Below are positions 32,131 to 42,176 of a stretch of 64,000 bases of DNA, in pieces. The notes beneath the pieces were generated by a model. The model saw only the letters and a program-made list of their open reading frames with translations. It was not told the origin of the DNA and made no database searches. How positions within the stretch are numbered: the first letter of the stretch is position 1; each line of letters starts with the position of its first letter. The stretch comes from JAGXTF01 sp038317095. Its GTDB lineage: Bacteria; Bacteroidota; Bacteroidia; NS11-12g; UBA955. The position numbers and the translations under genes are program-made. Location of the stretch: positions 6,858 through 70,857 of the forward strand of contig JBBQBB010000009.1 in the NCBI GenBank assembly GCA_038317095.1, in the 5' to 3' direction.

Positions 32131-33666
32131 TTACGGTGCTTTGCGGTTTCTTTTGGTTTTCTTATTGATACCACTAGAAGGCAAACCATTGTATTTTTTC
32201 TTACTATTACCTACTGGTGCACCAATGCGAATCATGGCACATCTGAAACCAAGGGTTGAAAGATCTTGTTTTTCATCAAGGAAACGACGTGTACCTGGAG
32301 AAGCCCAATAAACACGATCATTCCAACTTCCACCTTTAATCACACGAGCCTTATTGTTTATCAATGAAGTAACTCCGTATTCATAGGTCATTTCACCATC
32401 ATTGTAATTTTCTTCGTCTTTAAATCCTATGTTGTCAGCTTTCTTATAATTTCGTCGGTTGATGTTTTCAGCTTCAGTTACATCTCTGTAAATTAATCGA
32501 CCCAAAGTATCTTTTTGCTCAATGGCTCCGTATTGATCCAATAAAATAGTTTTGTATACGTTACCGCGGAATGGCATAAACTGATCCATATCTTCCATAC
32601 TTAATGGACGGTATACATCCAATGTCCATTCGGTAACGTTGCCAGACATATTGTATAATCCATAGCTATTAGGCCAGTAAGAGAAAACGGGTGTTGTGAT
32701 AAATCCAGCATCATTTAAGAATCCACCGGCCAAACCACCATTGTCACCTTTGGCACGCAAAACGTTTACACGAATTTTTCCACGGTCCTTTTCTTTGCCT
32801 TCTTTAATGCGAATGGTATAATCATCCCAAGCATATACTTTCTTTTGATCTACATTATCGAACTGTGTTTCGCCCACGTTTGCCTGCGCTGCATATTCCC
32901 ATTCTGCTTCAGTTGGTAGTCTGTAATCTGGCAAAAGAATCCCATCTTCCATTTTGGCACGGTAGCGTTTTTGGTCCTTATTTTTAGCCTTAGAATAATC
33001 TTTTAAAGGTTTTTTGCCCTTTTTAGAGAATTCAAATTGACCCGCAAGATAAGCGCGGGTATTAAAATTATTTTCGGCCACACGGTCTGCATTTACGTTG
33101 TATTTAACGATTCTCTTTTGATCTAGAATCATTTCGTTCACACGATCCGTGCGCCAAGTTGCAAAGTCATTGGCTTGATGCCAGTTAACACCTACTACTG
33201 GGTAATCTTTGTAGGCAGGGTGGCGGTAATAGTACTCCACAAATGGCTCGTTATAGGCCAACTTACTCCTCCAGCACAAAGAATCTGGCAAAGCGTGCTG
33301 GTAAATGGTTATGTCATCCACAAAAGCTTTTTGTAGCCAATATTCATATTCTAGATATTGAATATTACTCACTTCGGTTTCATCCATATAAAAAGAGTTC
33401 ACCGTTACACGACGTTCAACGTTGTCATTGTTATATGTTAAATCTTTTTCGGTTGACCCCATAGTGTAGGATCCACCTTCTACCAAAACCAAGCCAGGTC
33501 CAGTTTCCTGTCCTTTGTAACGTGGATTGGCAAATCCACCCCATTTGGGATCATTGTAGGATTGACCCGTGGTGTTGCTTGCCCTCTTTTTTCCACATGA
33601 AGATACAGCCATGCTTGCTGCAATGACTGCTATTCCGGCGAATTTTACCAAATTATTGTTTGTCAT
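32131..33666 (-). CDS. gldJ: Gliding motility/T9SS lipoprotein GldJ
   Basis: 511 residues. Lipobox MAVSSC (Cys24). The mature protein has the formylglycine-generating-enzyme/SUMF1-like fold: KGQETGPGLVLVEGGSYTMG (about 51-70), YPVVGVNWHQANDFATWR, LPTEAEWEYAA, NMSGNVTEWTLDV and RVIKGGSWNDR, closing with STLGFRCA. The KGQETGPGLV start and the long insertion (NFNTRAYLAGQ) fit GldJ better than GldK. GldJ is an outer-membrane lipoprotein of the type IX secretion/gliding machinery, structural rather than enzymatic. A TATGTTTG box lies at 33705-33712 on its strand. Neighbours are other T9SS genes. Confidence 0.92.
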   Translation of the reverse strand: MTNNNLVKFAGIAVIAASMAVSSCGKKRASNTTGQSYNDPKWGGFANPRYKGQETGPGLVLVEGGSYTMGSTEKDLTYNNDNVERRVTVNSFYMDETEVSNIQYLEYEYWLQKAFVDDITIYQHALPDSLCWRSKLAYNEPFVEYYYRHPAYKDYPVVGVNWHQANDFATWRTDRVNEMILDQKRIVKYNVNADRVAENNFNTRAYLAGQFEFSKKGKKPLKDYSKAKNKDQKRYRAKMEDGILLPDYRLPTEAEWEYAAQANVGETQFDNVDQKKVYAWDDYTIRIKEGKEKDRGKIRVNVLRAKGDNGGLAGGFLNDAGFITTPVFSYWPNSYGLYNMSGNVTEWTLDVYRPLSMEDMDQFMPFRGNVYKTILLDQYGAIEQKDTLGRLIYRDVTEAENINRRNYKKADNIGFKDEENYNDGEMTYEYGVTSLINNKARVIKGGSWNDRVYWASPGTRRFLDEKQDLSTLGFRCAMIRIGAPVGNSKKKYNGLPSSGINKKTKRNRKAP

Positions 33667-33733
33667 TCGTTTTTTAATAACGTATGTAGTTTAAAAATAT
33701 TGCGCAAACATAACGATTTTTTCTCCAATTGAC

Positions 33734-33769
33734 TAAAAAAAGGTTTTGAATTTGCGTTCAAAACCTTTT
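33734..33769 (-). terminator. Terminator of the PorP/SprF-family gene
   Basis: Perfect 13-bp arms AAAAGGTTTTGAA and TTCAAAACCTTTT around TTTGCG; on the minus strand it is followed by a T-run. Confidence 0.8.
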
Positions 33770-33796
33770 CTTTTTAAATTCTTTTAAAAGTAAATA

Positions 33797-34804
33797 TTAA
33801 AATTCAGGACACTTTAAAGGTTTAAACGGTTTCATGCCTGGAGGAACGCACCAATCAATGGTTGCGCTTATTTCGTGGCTTGATGGTATGGCACTTCTGC
33901 CGTCACTTACAGTGAAATCATAGCTATATCCAAATTTAAAACGATCTTTTCTAAAGCCTATTAACATAATAATTGCATCGGAATTTTTGTATTGGCCAAA
34001 TGTTTGACGGAACCACAAACCACTAACCAAAGGACCTTTGTTGGCATAAAAACCCAGATTTAATTGGGTAAAGTTGCGTTGCATCATAAACAATGCATTT
34101 GGTGATATGCTTGAATTATCAAACCTGTTTCTTGGATTCAAAGGAATTACAGCACCCGTGTGAATGGTATAACGGCGGGGTAATACCTCATCCGGATTTT
34201 GGTAAAAACTCCAGTTTGGTTCAATTACGTTGTGCGCTGCAAAGCCTACATAAAATTTCGAAGAATACATAATCCAACCTGCATTAAAATTTGGATAGGT
34301 TATGCTATTTGCCGGTTTTTGCTCCCCCGTGGGTAACACAAAACCCTGCGTAGGTAAAATTTGGTCTCCAAACTTTAATCTGTTAAAGTTAAGGGACTTG
34401 TTCGTTACGGAACCTTGCAAGCCAAAGCGCATAAACAATTTACCCTTTTTCAAAGGCAATAAGTAACTATAAACGCCACTGATAGTATTGGTTGTCAATA
34501 GACCAGAACCTGCAACATCGCTGAAAAAACTGGCACCCAAGCCCCCACCGATACTTGGAATATGCTGGTCCCAGGATGCGCCAAAACTTCTAAAGGTTCC
34601 TGGAAGGCCTGGCCATTGGTTTCTGTAATTTAAAGCTACCCTACCCGCTGCACCATAATTACATACTGCAGTACCTGCCATCGCTGGATTGGTATAAACG
34701 GGGGATGCGTAAAACTGCGACAGTTCTGGGTCTTGCGCATTTACGCGACTTGAATAGAACCCTGAAACTAGAACACCTGCTGCTAACAGTATATTTTTCC
34801 TCAT
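33797..34804 (-). CDS. PorP/SprF-family type IX secretion outer-membrane protein
   Basis: 335 residues from the ATG at 34804 (a frame open 42 bp further adds a stretch that breaks the signal peptide). The signal peptide ends near RVNAQ and is followed by DPELSQFYASPVYTNPAMAGT, the hallmark of the family. The rest is a barrel of about 14 strands ending in a PP-rich tail (CVPPGMKPFKPLKCPEF). PorP/SprF proteins are linked to T9SS-mediated adhesin export and may tether type-B cargo at the surface. Divergent from porU; its own promoter is just upstream. Confidence 0.93.
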   Translation of the reverse strand: MRKNILLAAGVLVSGFYSSRVNAQDPELSQFYASPVYTNPAMAGTAVCNYGAAGRVALNYRNQWPGLPGTFRSFGASWDQHIPSIGGGLGASFFSDVAGSGLLTTNTISGVYSYLLPLKKGKLFMRFGLQGSVTNKSLNFNRLKFGDQILPTQGFVLPTGEQKPANSITYPNFNAGWIMYSSKFYVGFAAHNVIEPNWSFYQNPDEVLPRRYTIHTGAVIPLNPRNRFDNSSISPNALFMMQRNFTQLNLGFYANKGPLVSGLWFRQTFGQYKNSDAIIMLIGFRKDRFKFGYSYDFTVSDGRSAIPSSHEISATIDWCVPPGMKPFKPLKCPEF

Positions 34805-34815
34805 ACTATATCTGA

Positions 34816-34850
34816 CAAAGTTACAAAGTAAAACGTTTTCTCGCACAAAA
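34816..34850 (-). promoter_or_regulatory. Promoter of the PorP/SprF-family gene
   Basis: On the minus strand: TTTTG (34850-34846) and TAACTTTG (34823-34816), 22 bp apart. The -7 box is an exact TAnnTTTG match and lies 11 bp before the ATG. Confidence 0.6.
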
Positions 34851-34956
34851 AATTTTTATTAAAATACTTTTTTTTACATTTCTGTGGATTAACCCTGACA
34901 ATATTTACCGAAATTTGCAGTTATAAGGTTCTAAAGTAATAAAATCATCTATAAAT

Positions 34957-37900
34957 ATGCGGTATTTACTCTCGATTTGTCTTTTTGTTTTTGGCAACTT
35001 ATATAGTTCAGCCCAAAGTCCCATAGCCTCAGGTTTTTGGGTAAAAGTAAAAATAAGCCGCGAAGGTGTTTATCGCGTAAATTATCAAGATTTGAAAAAT
35101 GCTGGATTTAGTGTATCCACCTTGGACCCAAGGAAAATTCAGTTGCGGGGACATCAAGGTGCCATGTTGCCTGAGTCGAATTTAAACCGGCAAACAGGTT
35201 TGCCCGAAATACCGATTTGGATTGAAGGCGAAAGCGATGGCATTTTTAATCCGTCGGATTTTATACTTTTTTATGGTGGCATAACCACCAAATGGATATT
35301 AGCCAATGGCAATAGCTGGACCCACGTAGGTCATGATTATGAAAATACAAGCTGGTTATATTTAGGTTTGAGCAATGTAAATGGAATGCGGGTAAAAACT
35401 TTACCTGAAGCTAGCCAACCGGTTGTCCAAGTAGTTACCAAAACCGATTATGTTTTCTCCCATGATAGTGATATGGTAAATCCGGTGGCTATGGGTAGAA
35501 CCTGGTTGGGAGAAAAAATGGGGAATGAAACACTAAAACGTAGTTTTCTGTATACACTTCCGGTACTAAGTGATGATTCTGCTTTTGTAAATATAGGATA
35601 TGCTTCTGCTATGTTTGATGGCAATGGTACATTTATTACTACCATAAATGGGTTCAAAAAAACTTACAGTTGTAACCCTATCAATACCGATGCTCAAGAA
35701 TTTGATTTGGGCAACGGCCGAAATTCATACCCAACGAATGGCGGAAGTTTAAATATTGGTTTGGAGTTGGTTCGACCAAATTCTAAATGTGCCGCTTGGC
35801 TAAATTATATAGAAATCAATTGTGCCAGGAAAATTAGGGTAGACGATCAACCTATTATAATAAGGAATAAAGTATTGTATAACCATAAGCCAAGTCGAAT
35901 AGACATGGAAGGTAATTTCAATCTGCGGGTTTGGGGAATTTCAAACGAAAAGAACCCTACCGAATACTTAGTAAGGTCAGAACCAACGGTAAAAGAGTAT
36001 TTTCAAACCGACAGTGCAACCAAAGATTTTTCTTTTGTGGCCTTCAATGCAGATAAGTGTTACCCAGTTGTTTTTGATGGAAAAATAGCCAATGCGGATA
36101 TAATTGCGGGAAATCCAATACAATTTCTAATCATTTCCCATCCAGATTTTATAGAAGCCGCAGAAAAGTTGGCAACATTTCGCAAGTTGAATGATGGATA
36201 TTCTACAAAAGTGGTTACACCCCAAAGTATTTTCAACGCCTACAACTGTGGCATGCAGGATATAGTGGCCATTAGGGATTATATTAGAGATGAATACAAT
36301 AAGTCTAAATCCAAAGGTACAGAATTGGGATATGTTTTATTGATTGGGGCAAGTTCGTACGATTTCAAAAACCGAATTGTCGCCAATACCAACAAAATTC
36401 CCATTTATGAAGACTATTCGTATTACAAAACATCTACCTTTTGTCTAGACGATTTCTATGGATATTTGGATAGCAATATGGGTCGCCCGGCAATAGATCC
36501 CAACAAGTTGGGGCTATCTATCGGTCGCATTCCTGCAAGAACCAAAGAGGATGCGAATGCCATGGTTGAAAAACTGATTCGATATTATTCGCCAAAATCA
36601 TTGGGCCCATGGCGTTCCGAACTGACATTCGTTTGCGATGATGTAGACAACAATTGGGAAAAGTTGTTTGTTGCCGAATCTGAACAATATGCTTCAGCCA
36701 TCGCAGCTGTCCATCCAGATTTGCAAGTGAATAAAATTTACGCCGATGCGTATAAACAAGTTAGCAATGGCAATACTGAACAATACCCAGAAGTAACTTC
36801 TGCAATTACCAAAAGTATCAATAGTGGTTCATTGTTTCTAAATTACCAAGGGCATGGCGGGGAAAAAGGATGGGCACAAGAGGAAATATTGACTGTTCCC
36901 GTAATTAATGGATGGAAAAACACCTGGAATATGCCTGTATTGTTTACAGCCACATGCGAATTTGGTAGGTATGACAACCCTGCGTTGGTTAGTGGTGGTG
37001 AATTGGCCCTGTTAAACCCGGATGGTGGCGCGGTTGCATTGATGACAACCACGAGATTGGTTTACGTTTCTGGGAATTCACAAATCAACAGTGATTTCTG
37101 GACCAATTATGGATTTCCAAAACCGAATGAACCCGTCCCTACCATTGGAGACTTGTTTAAGCGCATGAAGAATAGACCCACAATCACATCCGAGGATAAT
37201 AAGTTTGCCTTACTTGGCGATCCTAGTATGCGCTTGGCTTTTCCTGTTCACTCAGTTGTGATTGATTCTATCAATGGAAAAACCGAGGGTTCCTTCGTAG
37301 ATACTTTAAAAGCATTTTCAATTGTAAGAATGAAAGGCCATATCCATGAAAGGCTTGGAAGTAAATTTTCTACTTTTAATGGACAGCTATGGGTGAAGGT
37401 CTTGGATAAGCCAACAACCAAATACACCTTAGACAATGATAAGGTGAATGCCAAGTTGGCTTTTAAGGACCAAACCAGCACTATATATAAAGGCATAGTA
37501 TCGGTTTCAAATGGCGATTTTTCTATCGTGTTTTCTATACCCAAGGACATTGCATACAATGTTGGCTTAGGCAAAATTCTCCTGTATGCGCATAATGGCG
37601 CGACAGATGCTAGTGGCGCTAGAAATTTGTTAATAGGCAGCAGTGAACTAAATTATGCACCAGACTTTACAGGTCCTTTGGTTAAATTATTCATGAATGA
37701 TACCACTTTTAAATTTGGCGCAGAGGTTTTGTCAAACGCCGTATTTCTAGCCCAAATAAAGGATCTGAGTGGAATTAATGCAACAGGCGCGGGCATAGGG
37801 CGAGATATGGTTGTGGTTTTAGACAAAGGTTCTGCCCAAGAAAAAAGCTATATTTTGAATGAGTTTTTCAGTTATGACCTAAACTCATATACCAGTGGAA

Positions 37901-38328
37901 AGGTTTCTTTTCCTATGCAAGGATTAGCAGTTGGAAAACACCAACTGACTTTTAAAATTTGGGATATTCACAATAACAGCGCAGAGGGCACTCTAGAATT
38001 TGTGGTTGCGGATGAAAATGAGTTGAATGTTACATACCAGAATGTGTTTCCAAATCCATTTACATCAGAAGTTACCTTGTTGTTCGAACACAATAAAGCT
38101 GGCCACAATTTGCAAGCGGATTTGGAAATTTATAACAACAGTGGAATGGTGCAATACAAACACACGTTTGAACTTAACCAAGCAACATCTAGGGAAAGCC
38201 GCGTGCAATGGGATGGGAGATCTAGCGGTGGAGCACCCTTTCCTAATGGATTCTATATGTATCAAATTTTTCTGAAAGCGGATGATGGCAGCCAAACGAT
38301 TGTTCGAGGAAAAATGATCAAAATCTGA
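34957..38328 (+). CDS. porU: Type IX secretion sortase PorU
   Basis: 1123 residues. Signal peptide (MRYLLSICLFVFGNLYSSA). The C25 gingipain-like domain occupies the middle, with catalytic His633 in NYQGHGGEKGW and Cys667 in LFTATCEFG. The protein ends with its own C-terminal signal-like region (FPNPFTSEVTLLFEH through PFPNGFYMYQIF). PorU removes the C-terminal sorting signal from T9SS cargo and attaches the cargo to surface lipopolysaccharide or releases it. It is followed by porV after 130 bp, its known partner. The length is normal for PorU. Confidence 0.96.
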   Translation: MRYLLSICLFVFGNLYSSAQSPIASGFWVKVKISREGVYRVNYQDLKNAGFSVSTLDPRKIQLRGHQGAMLPESNLNRQTGLPEIPIWIEGESDGIFNPSDFILFYGGITTKWILANGNSWTHVGHDYENTSWLYLGLSNVNGMRVKTLPEASQPVVQVVTKTDYVFSHDSDMVNPVAMGRTWLGEKMGNETLKRSFLYTLPVLSDDSAFVNIGYASAMFDGNGTFITTINGFKKTYSCNPINTDAQEFDLGNGRNSYPTNGGSLNIGLELVRPNSKCAAWLNYIEINCARKIRVDDQPIIIRNKVLYNHKPSRIDMEGNFNLRVWGISNEKNPTEYLVRSEPTVKEYFQTDSATKDFSFVAFNADKCYPVVFDGKIANADIIAGNPIQFLIISHPDFIEAAEKLATFRKLNDGYSTKVVTPQSIFNAYNCGMQDIVAIRDYIRDEYNKSKSKGTELGYVLLIGASSYDFKNRIVANTNKIPIYEDYSYYKTSTFCLDDFYGYLDSNMGRPAIDPNKLGLSIGRIPARTKEDANAMVEKLIRYYSPKSLGPWRSELTFVCDDVDNNWEKLFVAESEQYASAIAAVHPDLQVNKIYADAYKQVSNGNTEQYPEVTSAITKSINSGSLFLNYQGHGGEKGWAQEEILTVPVINGWKNTWNMPVLFTATCEFGRYDNPALVSGGELALLNPDGGAVALMTTTRLVYVSGNSQINSDFWTNYGFPKPNEPVPTIGDLFKRMKNRPTITSEDNKFALLGDPSMRLAFPVHSVVIDSINGKTEGSFVDTLKAFSIVRMKGHIHERLGSKFSTFNGQLWVKVLDKPTTKYTLDNDKVNAKLAFKDQTSTIYKGIVSVSNGDFSIVFSIPKDIAYNVGLGKILLYAHNGATDASGARNLLIGSSELNYAPDFTGPLVKLFMNDTTFKFGAEVLSNAVFLAQIKDLSGINATGAGIGRDMVVVLDKGSAQEKSYILNEFFSYDLNSYTSGKVSFPMQGLAVGKHQLTFKIWDIHNNSAEGTLEFVVADENELNVTYQNVFPNPFTSEVTLLFEHNKAGHNLQADLEIYNNSGMVQYKHTFELNQATSRESRVQWDGRSSGGAPFPNGFYMYQIFLKADDGSQTIVRGKMIKI

Positions 38329-38436
38329 CAGAACCTCTTATATAAAAACAACGGTAAATATCGTTTAGTTGACAATGTTTAATAAAATGAAACTTCAAGA
38401 GTTTAATAAACTTCATAGATTTAACTTGGTAAATCC

Positions 38437-38444
38437 TATTTTTG
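38437..38444 (+). promoter_or_regulatory. -7 box (TATTTTTG) ahead of porV
   Basis: Exact TAnnTTTG match, 14 bp before the ATG at 38459. It implies a very short leader and supports that start over the upstream in-frame ATG at 38369. Confidence 0.5.
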
Positions 38445-38458
38445 CAGCAACCAAATAC

Positions 38459-39676
38459 ATGAAAATAGGTATTTCAGCAATTTTTTCGATATGCACAATT
38501 CTGTGCGTTCAAATGGCTTACTCTCAAACCAAACCGGTATCTTCTAAAGATCTTGCGGGTCAGTTAAATGTAGTAACCACTATGGTTCCATTCGTTACCA
38601 TTACCCCGGATAGCCGTTCAGCGGCATTAGGAGACGCTGGTGTTGCATTGTTTTCGCCCGATGCCAACAGCGTGGCTTGGAACATGTCAAATCTGGTAAA
38701 TGCAGATAAAAAAACAGGATTTAGTATGAGTTATGCTCCATGGTTGCGGAATTTGGTGCCAGATGTTGGATTTTCATATCTTTCTGGGTATTCGAAGATT
38801 GGAAAAAACAGCGCAGTTGGAGGAGCCATACGTTATTTTTCTTTAGGGAACATCAATTTTACGGATTTTGATGGCAATCCAACTGGTAATTTTAACCCAA
38901 ATGAGTTTTCCGCAGAAGGTGGATATGCTATAAGGTTCAATAAAAAATTCTCTATGGGTGTGAATCTCCGTTTTATCTATTCAAATATTGCCGGAAATAG
39001 GGTTTTGAATGGGATTTCAACCAAACCTGGCACAAGTGCTGCTGGGGATATAAACCTTACTTACAAAACCAAAATTAAAATTCAAGGCAAAGAATCTGAT
39101 TTTAAATTTGGTGCGAACATTCAAAACATAGGCAGTAAAATGACCTATACCACCAAGGAGCAACGTGATTTTATTCCGACCAATTTGAAAATTGGTGTAG
39201 GCTGGAAGTATGAGGTAGATAAGTACAATAAAGTGGGTTTTTATGCGGATGTTAATAAACTATTGGTACCTACCCGTCCTAAATTTTTGTTAAACTCCCA
39301 AGGTGGAGATAGTTTAAATAGCAATGGCGGCCGTGTAGTTGAATTTGGCAAAAACACGGATGTGTCACCTGTCCAAGGCATGATTCAATCGTTTTATGAT
39401 TCTCCTGGTGGATTCACAGAAGAATTGAAAGAATACAATTTGTCTTTCGGTGCAGAATATTGGTATTTAGAAAAATTTGCAGCGCGCGGAGGTTTGTTTT
39501 ATGAAAACAAAACTAAGGGAGGAAGGCAATATGCCACTTTTGGATTGGGTATCAAAATGGAGAAAATTGCGGTAGACGTGGGTATACTTTTCCCTTTTTT
39601 CAAACAGCATCCCTTGGCCAATCAGTTGAGATTCTCACTGTTGTTTGATATCGGTGCAATGGCTGATGATAATTGA
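38459..39676 (+). CDS. porV: Type IX secretion outer-membrane shuttle protein PorV
   Basis: 405 residues from the ATG at 38459, which directly opens the signal peptide (MKIGISAIFSICTILCV, cleavage after AYSQ). The mature N-terminus has the PorV block VPFVTITPDSRSAALGDAGV, then the barrel. PorV (also LptO) is a FadL-like barrel that binds the C-terminal signal of T9SS cargo and carries it from the Sov translocon to PorU. Adjacent to porU. It ends with the strand FSLLFDIGAMADDN. Confidence 0.95.
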   Translation: MKIGISAIFSICTILCVQMAYSQTKPVSSKDLAGQLNVVTTMVPFVTITPDSRSAALGDAGVALFSPDANSVAWNMSNLVNADKKTGFSMSYAPWLRNLVPDVGFSYLSGYSKIGKNSAVGGAIRYFSLGNINFTDFDGNPTGNFNPNEFSAEGGYAIRFNKKFSMGVNLRFIYSNIAGNRVLNGISTKPGTSAAGDINLTYKTKIKIQGKESDFKFGANIQNIGSKMTYTTKEQRDFIPTNLKIGVGWKYEVDKYNKVGFYADVNKLLVPTRPKFLLNSQGGDSLNSNGGRVVEFGKNTDVSPVQGMIQSFYDSPGGFTEELKEYNLSFGAEYWYLEKFAARGGLFYENKTKGGRQYATFGLGIKMEKIAVDVGILFPFFKQHPLANQLRFSLLFDIGAMADDN

Positions 39677-39696
39677 GATAATTTTTTTTTAAAAAA

Positions 39697-39729
39697 TTAA
39701 AACCCTGTGCGCAACCATGGGGTTTTTTT
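39697..39729 (+). terminator. Terminator of porV
   Basis: AAAACCCTG and CATGGGGTTTT arms with a small bulge, followed by a T-run. Confidence 0.65.
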
Positions 39730-39744
39730 ATGCCCAGATGGTTT

Positions 39745-39752
39745 TACATTTG
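39745..39752 (+). promoter_or_regulatory. -7 box (TACATTTG) next to the carboxyltransferase start
   Basis: Exact TAnnTTTG match, only 6 bp before the ATG at 39759, so the message would be leaderless or nearly so. Confidence 0.5.
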
Positions 39753-39758
39753 CAGCCA

Positions 39759-41300
39759 ATGTTAGACCCAAGAGAAGTGTTATCACAAAAACGTGAAGAG
39801 TCACAATTAGGCGGCGGTGCAAAACGCATTGAATCACAGCATTCTAAAGGAAAATTAACAGCCCGCGAAAGAATTAATTTGTTGATAGATGAGGGAACTT
39901 TTTCCGAAATTGGAGCATTTGTAACCCATAGAAGTAAAGATTTTGGCATGGAAAACCAACAATTTCTCGGGGATGGTGTTGTAACTGGGTATGGTAACGT
40001 AAATGGCAGATTGGTTTATGTTTTCTCTCAAGATTTTACCGTTTTTGGTGGGTCTTTAAGCGAAACGCATGCTGAAAAAATTTGTAAAATAATGGATATG
40101 GCACTAGAAAATGGGGCCCCTTTAATTGGTTTGAACGACAGCGGTGGCGCCAGAATTCAAGAAGGCGTCGTAAGTTTGGGTGGTTATGCCGATATTTTTT
40201 ATCGCAACGTTCAAACAAGTGGAGTGGTTCCGCAAATTTCAGCCATCATGGGGCCATGCGCAGGGGGGGCGGTTTACAGCCCTGCACTCACTGATTTTAT
40301 TTTCATGGTGGAAAAAACATCTTATATGTTTGTTACTGGACCCAATGTTGTAAAAACCGTTACAAATGAGGATGTAAGCAGCGAAGCCTTAGGTGGAGCC
40401 TCTGTTCATAGTCAAAAAAGCGGTGTAGCCCATTTTTCATCGGCGAATGAAGTGGTTTGCATTCAAAATATTAGACAATTGCTGAGCTACATGCCTCAAA
40501 ATTGCGAAGATCGTCCACCGATGGTTGTTTATCACGAGGGCAATGAAATAAGGGAAGCATTAAAGGGTGTAGTGCCACAAAATGCAAATCAACCTTATGA
40601 TATGCATGAAATTATCGACAATCTTATAGACACGGATAGTTTTATGGAAGTGCACAAGCATTTTGCAGAAAATATGATAGTAGGTTTTGCCAGGTTGGCT
40701 GGCAGAAGTATAGGAATCGTTGCCAATCAGCCAGCTCATTTGGCGGGAGTATTGGACGTACATAGCAGCCAAAAAGGCGCGCGTTTTGTGCGTTTTTGCG
40801 ATGCTTTTAATATTCCATTGCTTGTGCTAGAAGATGTACCCGGTTTTCTGCCAGGTACAGATCAAGAATGGAATGCCATCATTACAAATGGTGCAAAATT
40901 ATTGTATGCTTTTAGTGAAGCAACAGTTCCACGCATTACTGTAATTACAAGAAAAGCTTATGGGGGTGCCTACGACGTGATGAATAGCAAACATATTGGG
41001 GCAGATTTGAATTATGCTTGGCCAACGGCAGAAATTGCGGTAATGGGAGCAAAAGGGGCCGCTGAAATTATATTCAAACGCGAAATAGATTTAGCAGATG
41101 ACAAAACAATGGCCCTGAAAATGAAGGAACAAGAGTATTCGGAAATTTTTGCCAATCCATACAGGGCAGCTGAAAGAGGATTTGTGGATGAAGTTATTTT
41201 TCCAGAGGAAACCCGTAAAAAACTGATTGGTGCTTATGCCATGCTTGAAAATAAGGTTAGAAATTTGCCACGCAAGAAACACGGAAATATACCGTTATAA
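39759..41300 (+). CDS. Acyl-CoA carboxylase carboxyltransferase (beta) subunit
   Basis: 513 residues from the ATG at 39759. The ORF opens upstream, but MLDPREVLSQKREESQLGGG is the natural family start. Both crotonase-like halves are present: RIQEGVVSLGGYADIFYRNV and MGPCAGGAVYSPALTDF (N half), DVPGFLPGTDQE and ITRKAYGGAYDVMNSKHIGAD (C half), with oxyanion-forming GG pairs. The enzyme moves carboxyl from biotin to propionyl-CoA or acetyl-CoA. accB and accC genes lie 0.9 kb downstream and probably supply the biotin carrier and carboxylase. Which acyl-CoA is used is not clear. Confidence 0.95.
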   Translation: MLDPREVLSQKREESQLGGGAKRIESQHSKGKLTARERINLLIDEGTFSEIGAFVTHRSKDFGMENQQFLGDGVVTGYGNVNGRLVYVFSQDFTVFGGSLSETHAEKICKIMDMALENGAPLIGLNDSGGARIQEGVVSLGGYADIFYRNVQTSGVVPQISAIMGPCAGGAVYSPALTDFIFMVEKTSYMFVTGPNVVKTVTNEDVSSEALGGASVHSQKSGVAHFSSANEVVCIQNIRQLLSYMPQNCEDRPPMVVYHEGNEIREALKGVVPQNANQPYDMHEIIDNLIDTDSFMEVHKHFAENMIVGFARLAGRSIGIVANQPAHLAGVLDVHSSQKGARFVRFCDAFNIPLLVLEDVPGFLPGTDQEWNAIITNGAKLLYAFSEATVPRITVITRKAYGGAYDVMNSKHIGADLNYAWPTAEIAVMGAKGAAEIIFKREIDLADDKTMALKMKEQEYSEIFANPYRAAERGFVDEVIFPEETRKKLIGAYAMLENKVRNLPRKKHGNIPL

Positions 41301-41349
41301 GATTGGTATGGCAATTGTGATTTAAAGATTGTAACATGCTATTTAAATT

Positions 41350-42051
41350 ATGAAAAACAGTATTTTAGGCCTTATGTTTTTGTGCAGTTTAAGTTGCAGT
41401 GCCCGCGGAGGCCCTCGTTTAGGGATGCCTTATAAATCTGGAGATTGGGACAACGATGTACCAGGTTTTACCCAAGGCAAGTTCTATTTTTCTGCCGGTA
41501 TTGGAACTGTGAATTTAAATTATGTGCTTGCTTCTAAACTAAAAAATTCCATTGCCCCGAATTGGAAACATGTAACCATTGACAAAAGAAATACCTGGTA
41601 TGGAAAAGCCGAGTACGCAATTACACCCCATTTGGGTTTGGGTTTAGATCTGGCTTATAGCGGATTAGATGTGAATGTAAGTATGGATAGTGTAACAAGC
41701 CTAAATATACCCATTTCTGGCAAACTAAGCTATAGAACTTGGAGTGCTTTGGCGCGGGTCAATTATCATATTTTAGAAGAAAACAATTTTGACTTTTATT
41801 TGGGATTGGGCATTGGATATAGAGCAAATAATCTATCTGTAACGAGCAATGATACCAAAACGGATCGTTGGAATTTTCCGGTAGATTTGGGTTTTATTAC
41901 CAAGAGAATTCCGCACACATTGCGTGTGCCAACCATAGGTGGCGATTTAACACTGGGCATGCGCTACCATATATTGCCACCGGTGGCTATTTATGCAGAA
42001 TTAGGCCTGGCAAAAACATTTTTGCAGGTAGGCGTAACAGTGAGAATTTGA
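41350..42051 (+). CDS. Predicted outer-membrane barrel (or lipoprotein-anchored) protein
   Basis: 233 residues. N-terminal signal LGLMFLCSLSCSARGG may be a lipobox (Cys16) or an ordinary cleavage. The mature part has alternating strands (KFYFSAGIGTVNLNYVLA and GLGIGYRANNL) and ends FLQVGVTVRI, typical of small outer-membrane barrels. No family identified. Located between the carboxyltransferase gene and accB, probably by chance, though it may be co-transcribed. Confidence 0.75.
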   Translation: MKNSILGLMFLCSLSCSARGGPRLGMPYKSGDWDNDVPGFTQGKFYFSAGIGTVNLNYVLASKLKNSIAPNWKHVTIDKRNTWYGKAEYAITPHLGLGLDLAYSGLDVNVSMDSVTSLNIPISGKLSYRTWSALARVNYHILEENNFDFYLGLGIGYRANNLSVTSNDTKTDRWNFPVDLGFITKRIPHTLRVPTIGGDLTLGMRYHILPPVAIYAELGLAKTFLQVGVTVRI

Positions 42052-42176
42052 TAATTTGCAGGCGAAAAATGCAATAATTGCATTAAAAATACAAAATAAT
42101 TGCCTTTTTTTAACAAAAAGCACCACAAATTGATGTTTTTTGCATTTTCTTTGCCCCCCATCAAAAAACATAAATT

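Noticed and set aside
32131..33666. SUMF1-like protein considered as a sulfatase-activating enzyme
   Set aside because: Lipoprotein signal, long insert and T9SS neighbours match GldJ; no sulfatase partner is adjacent.
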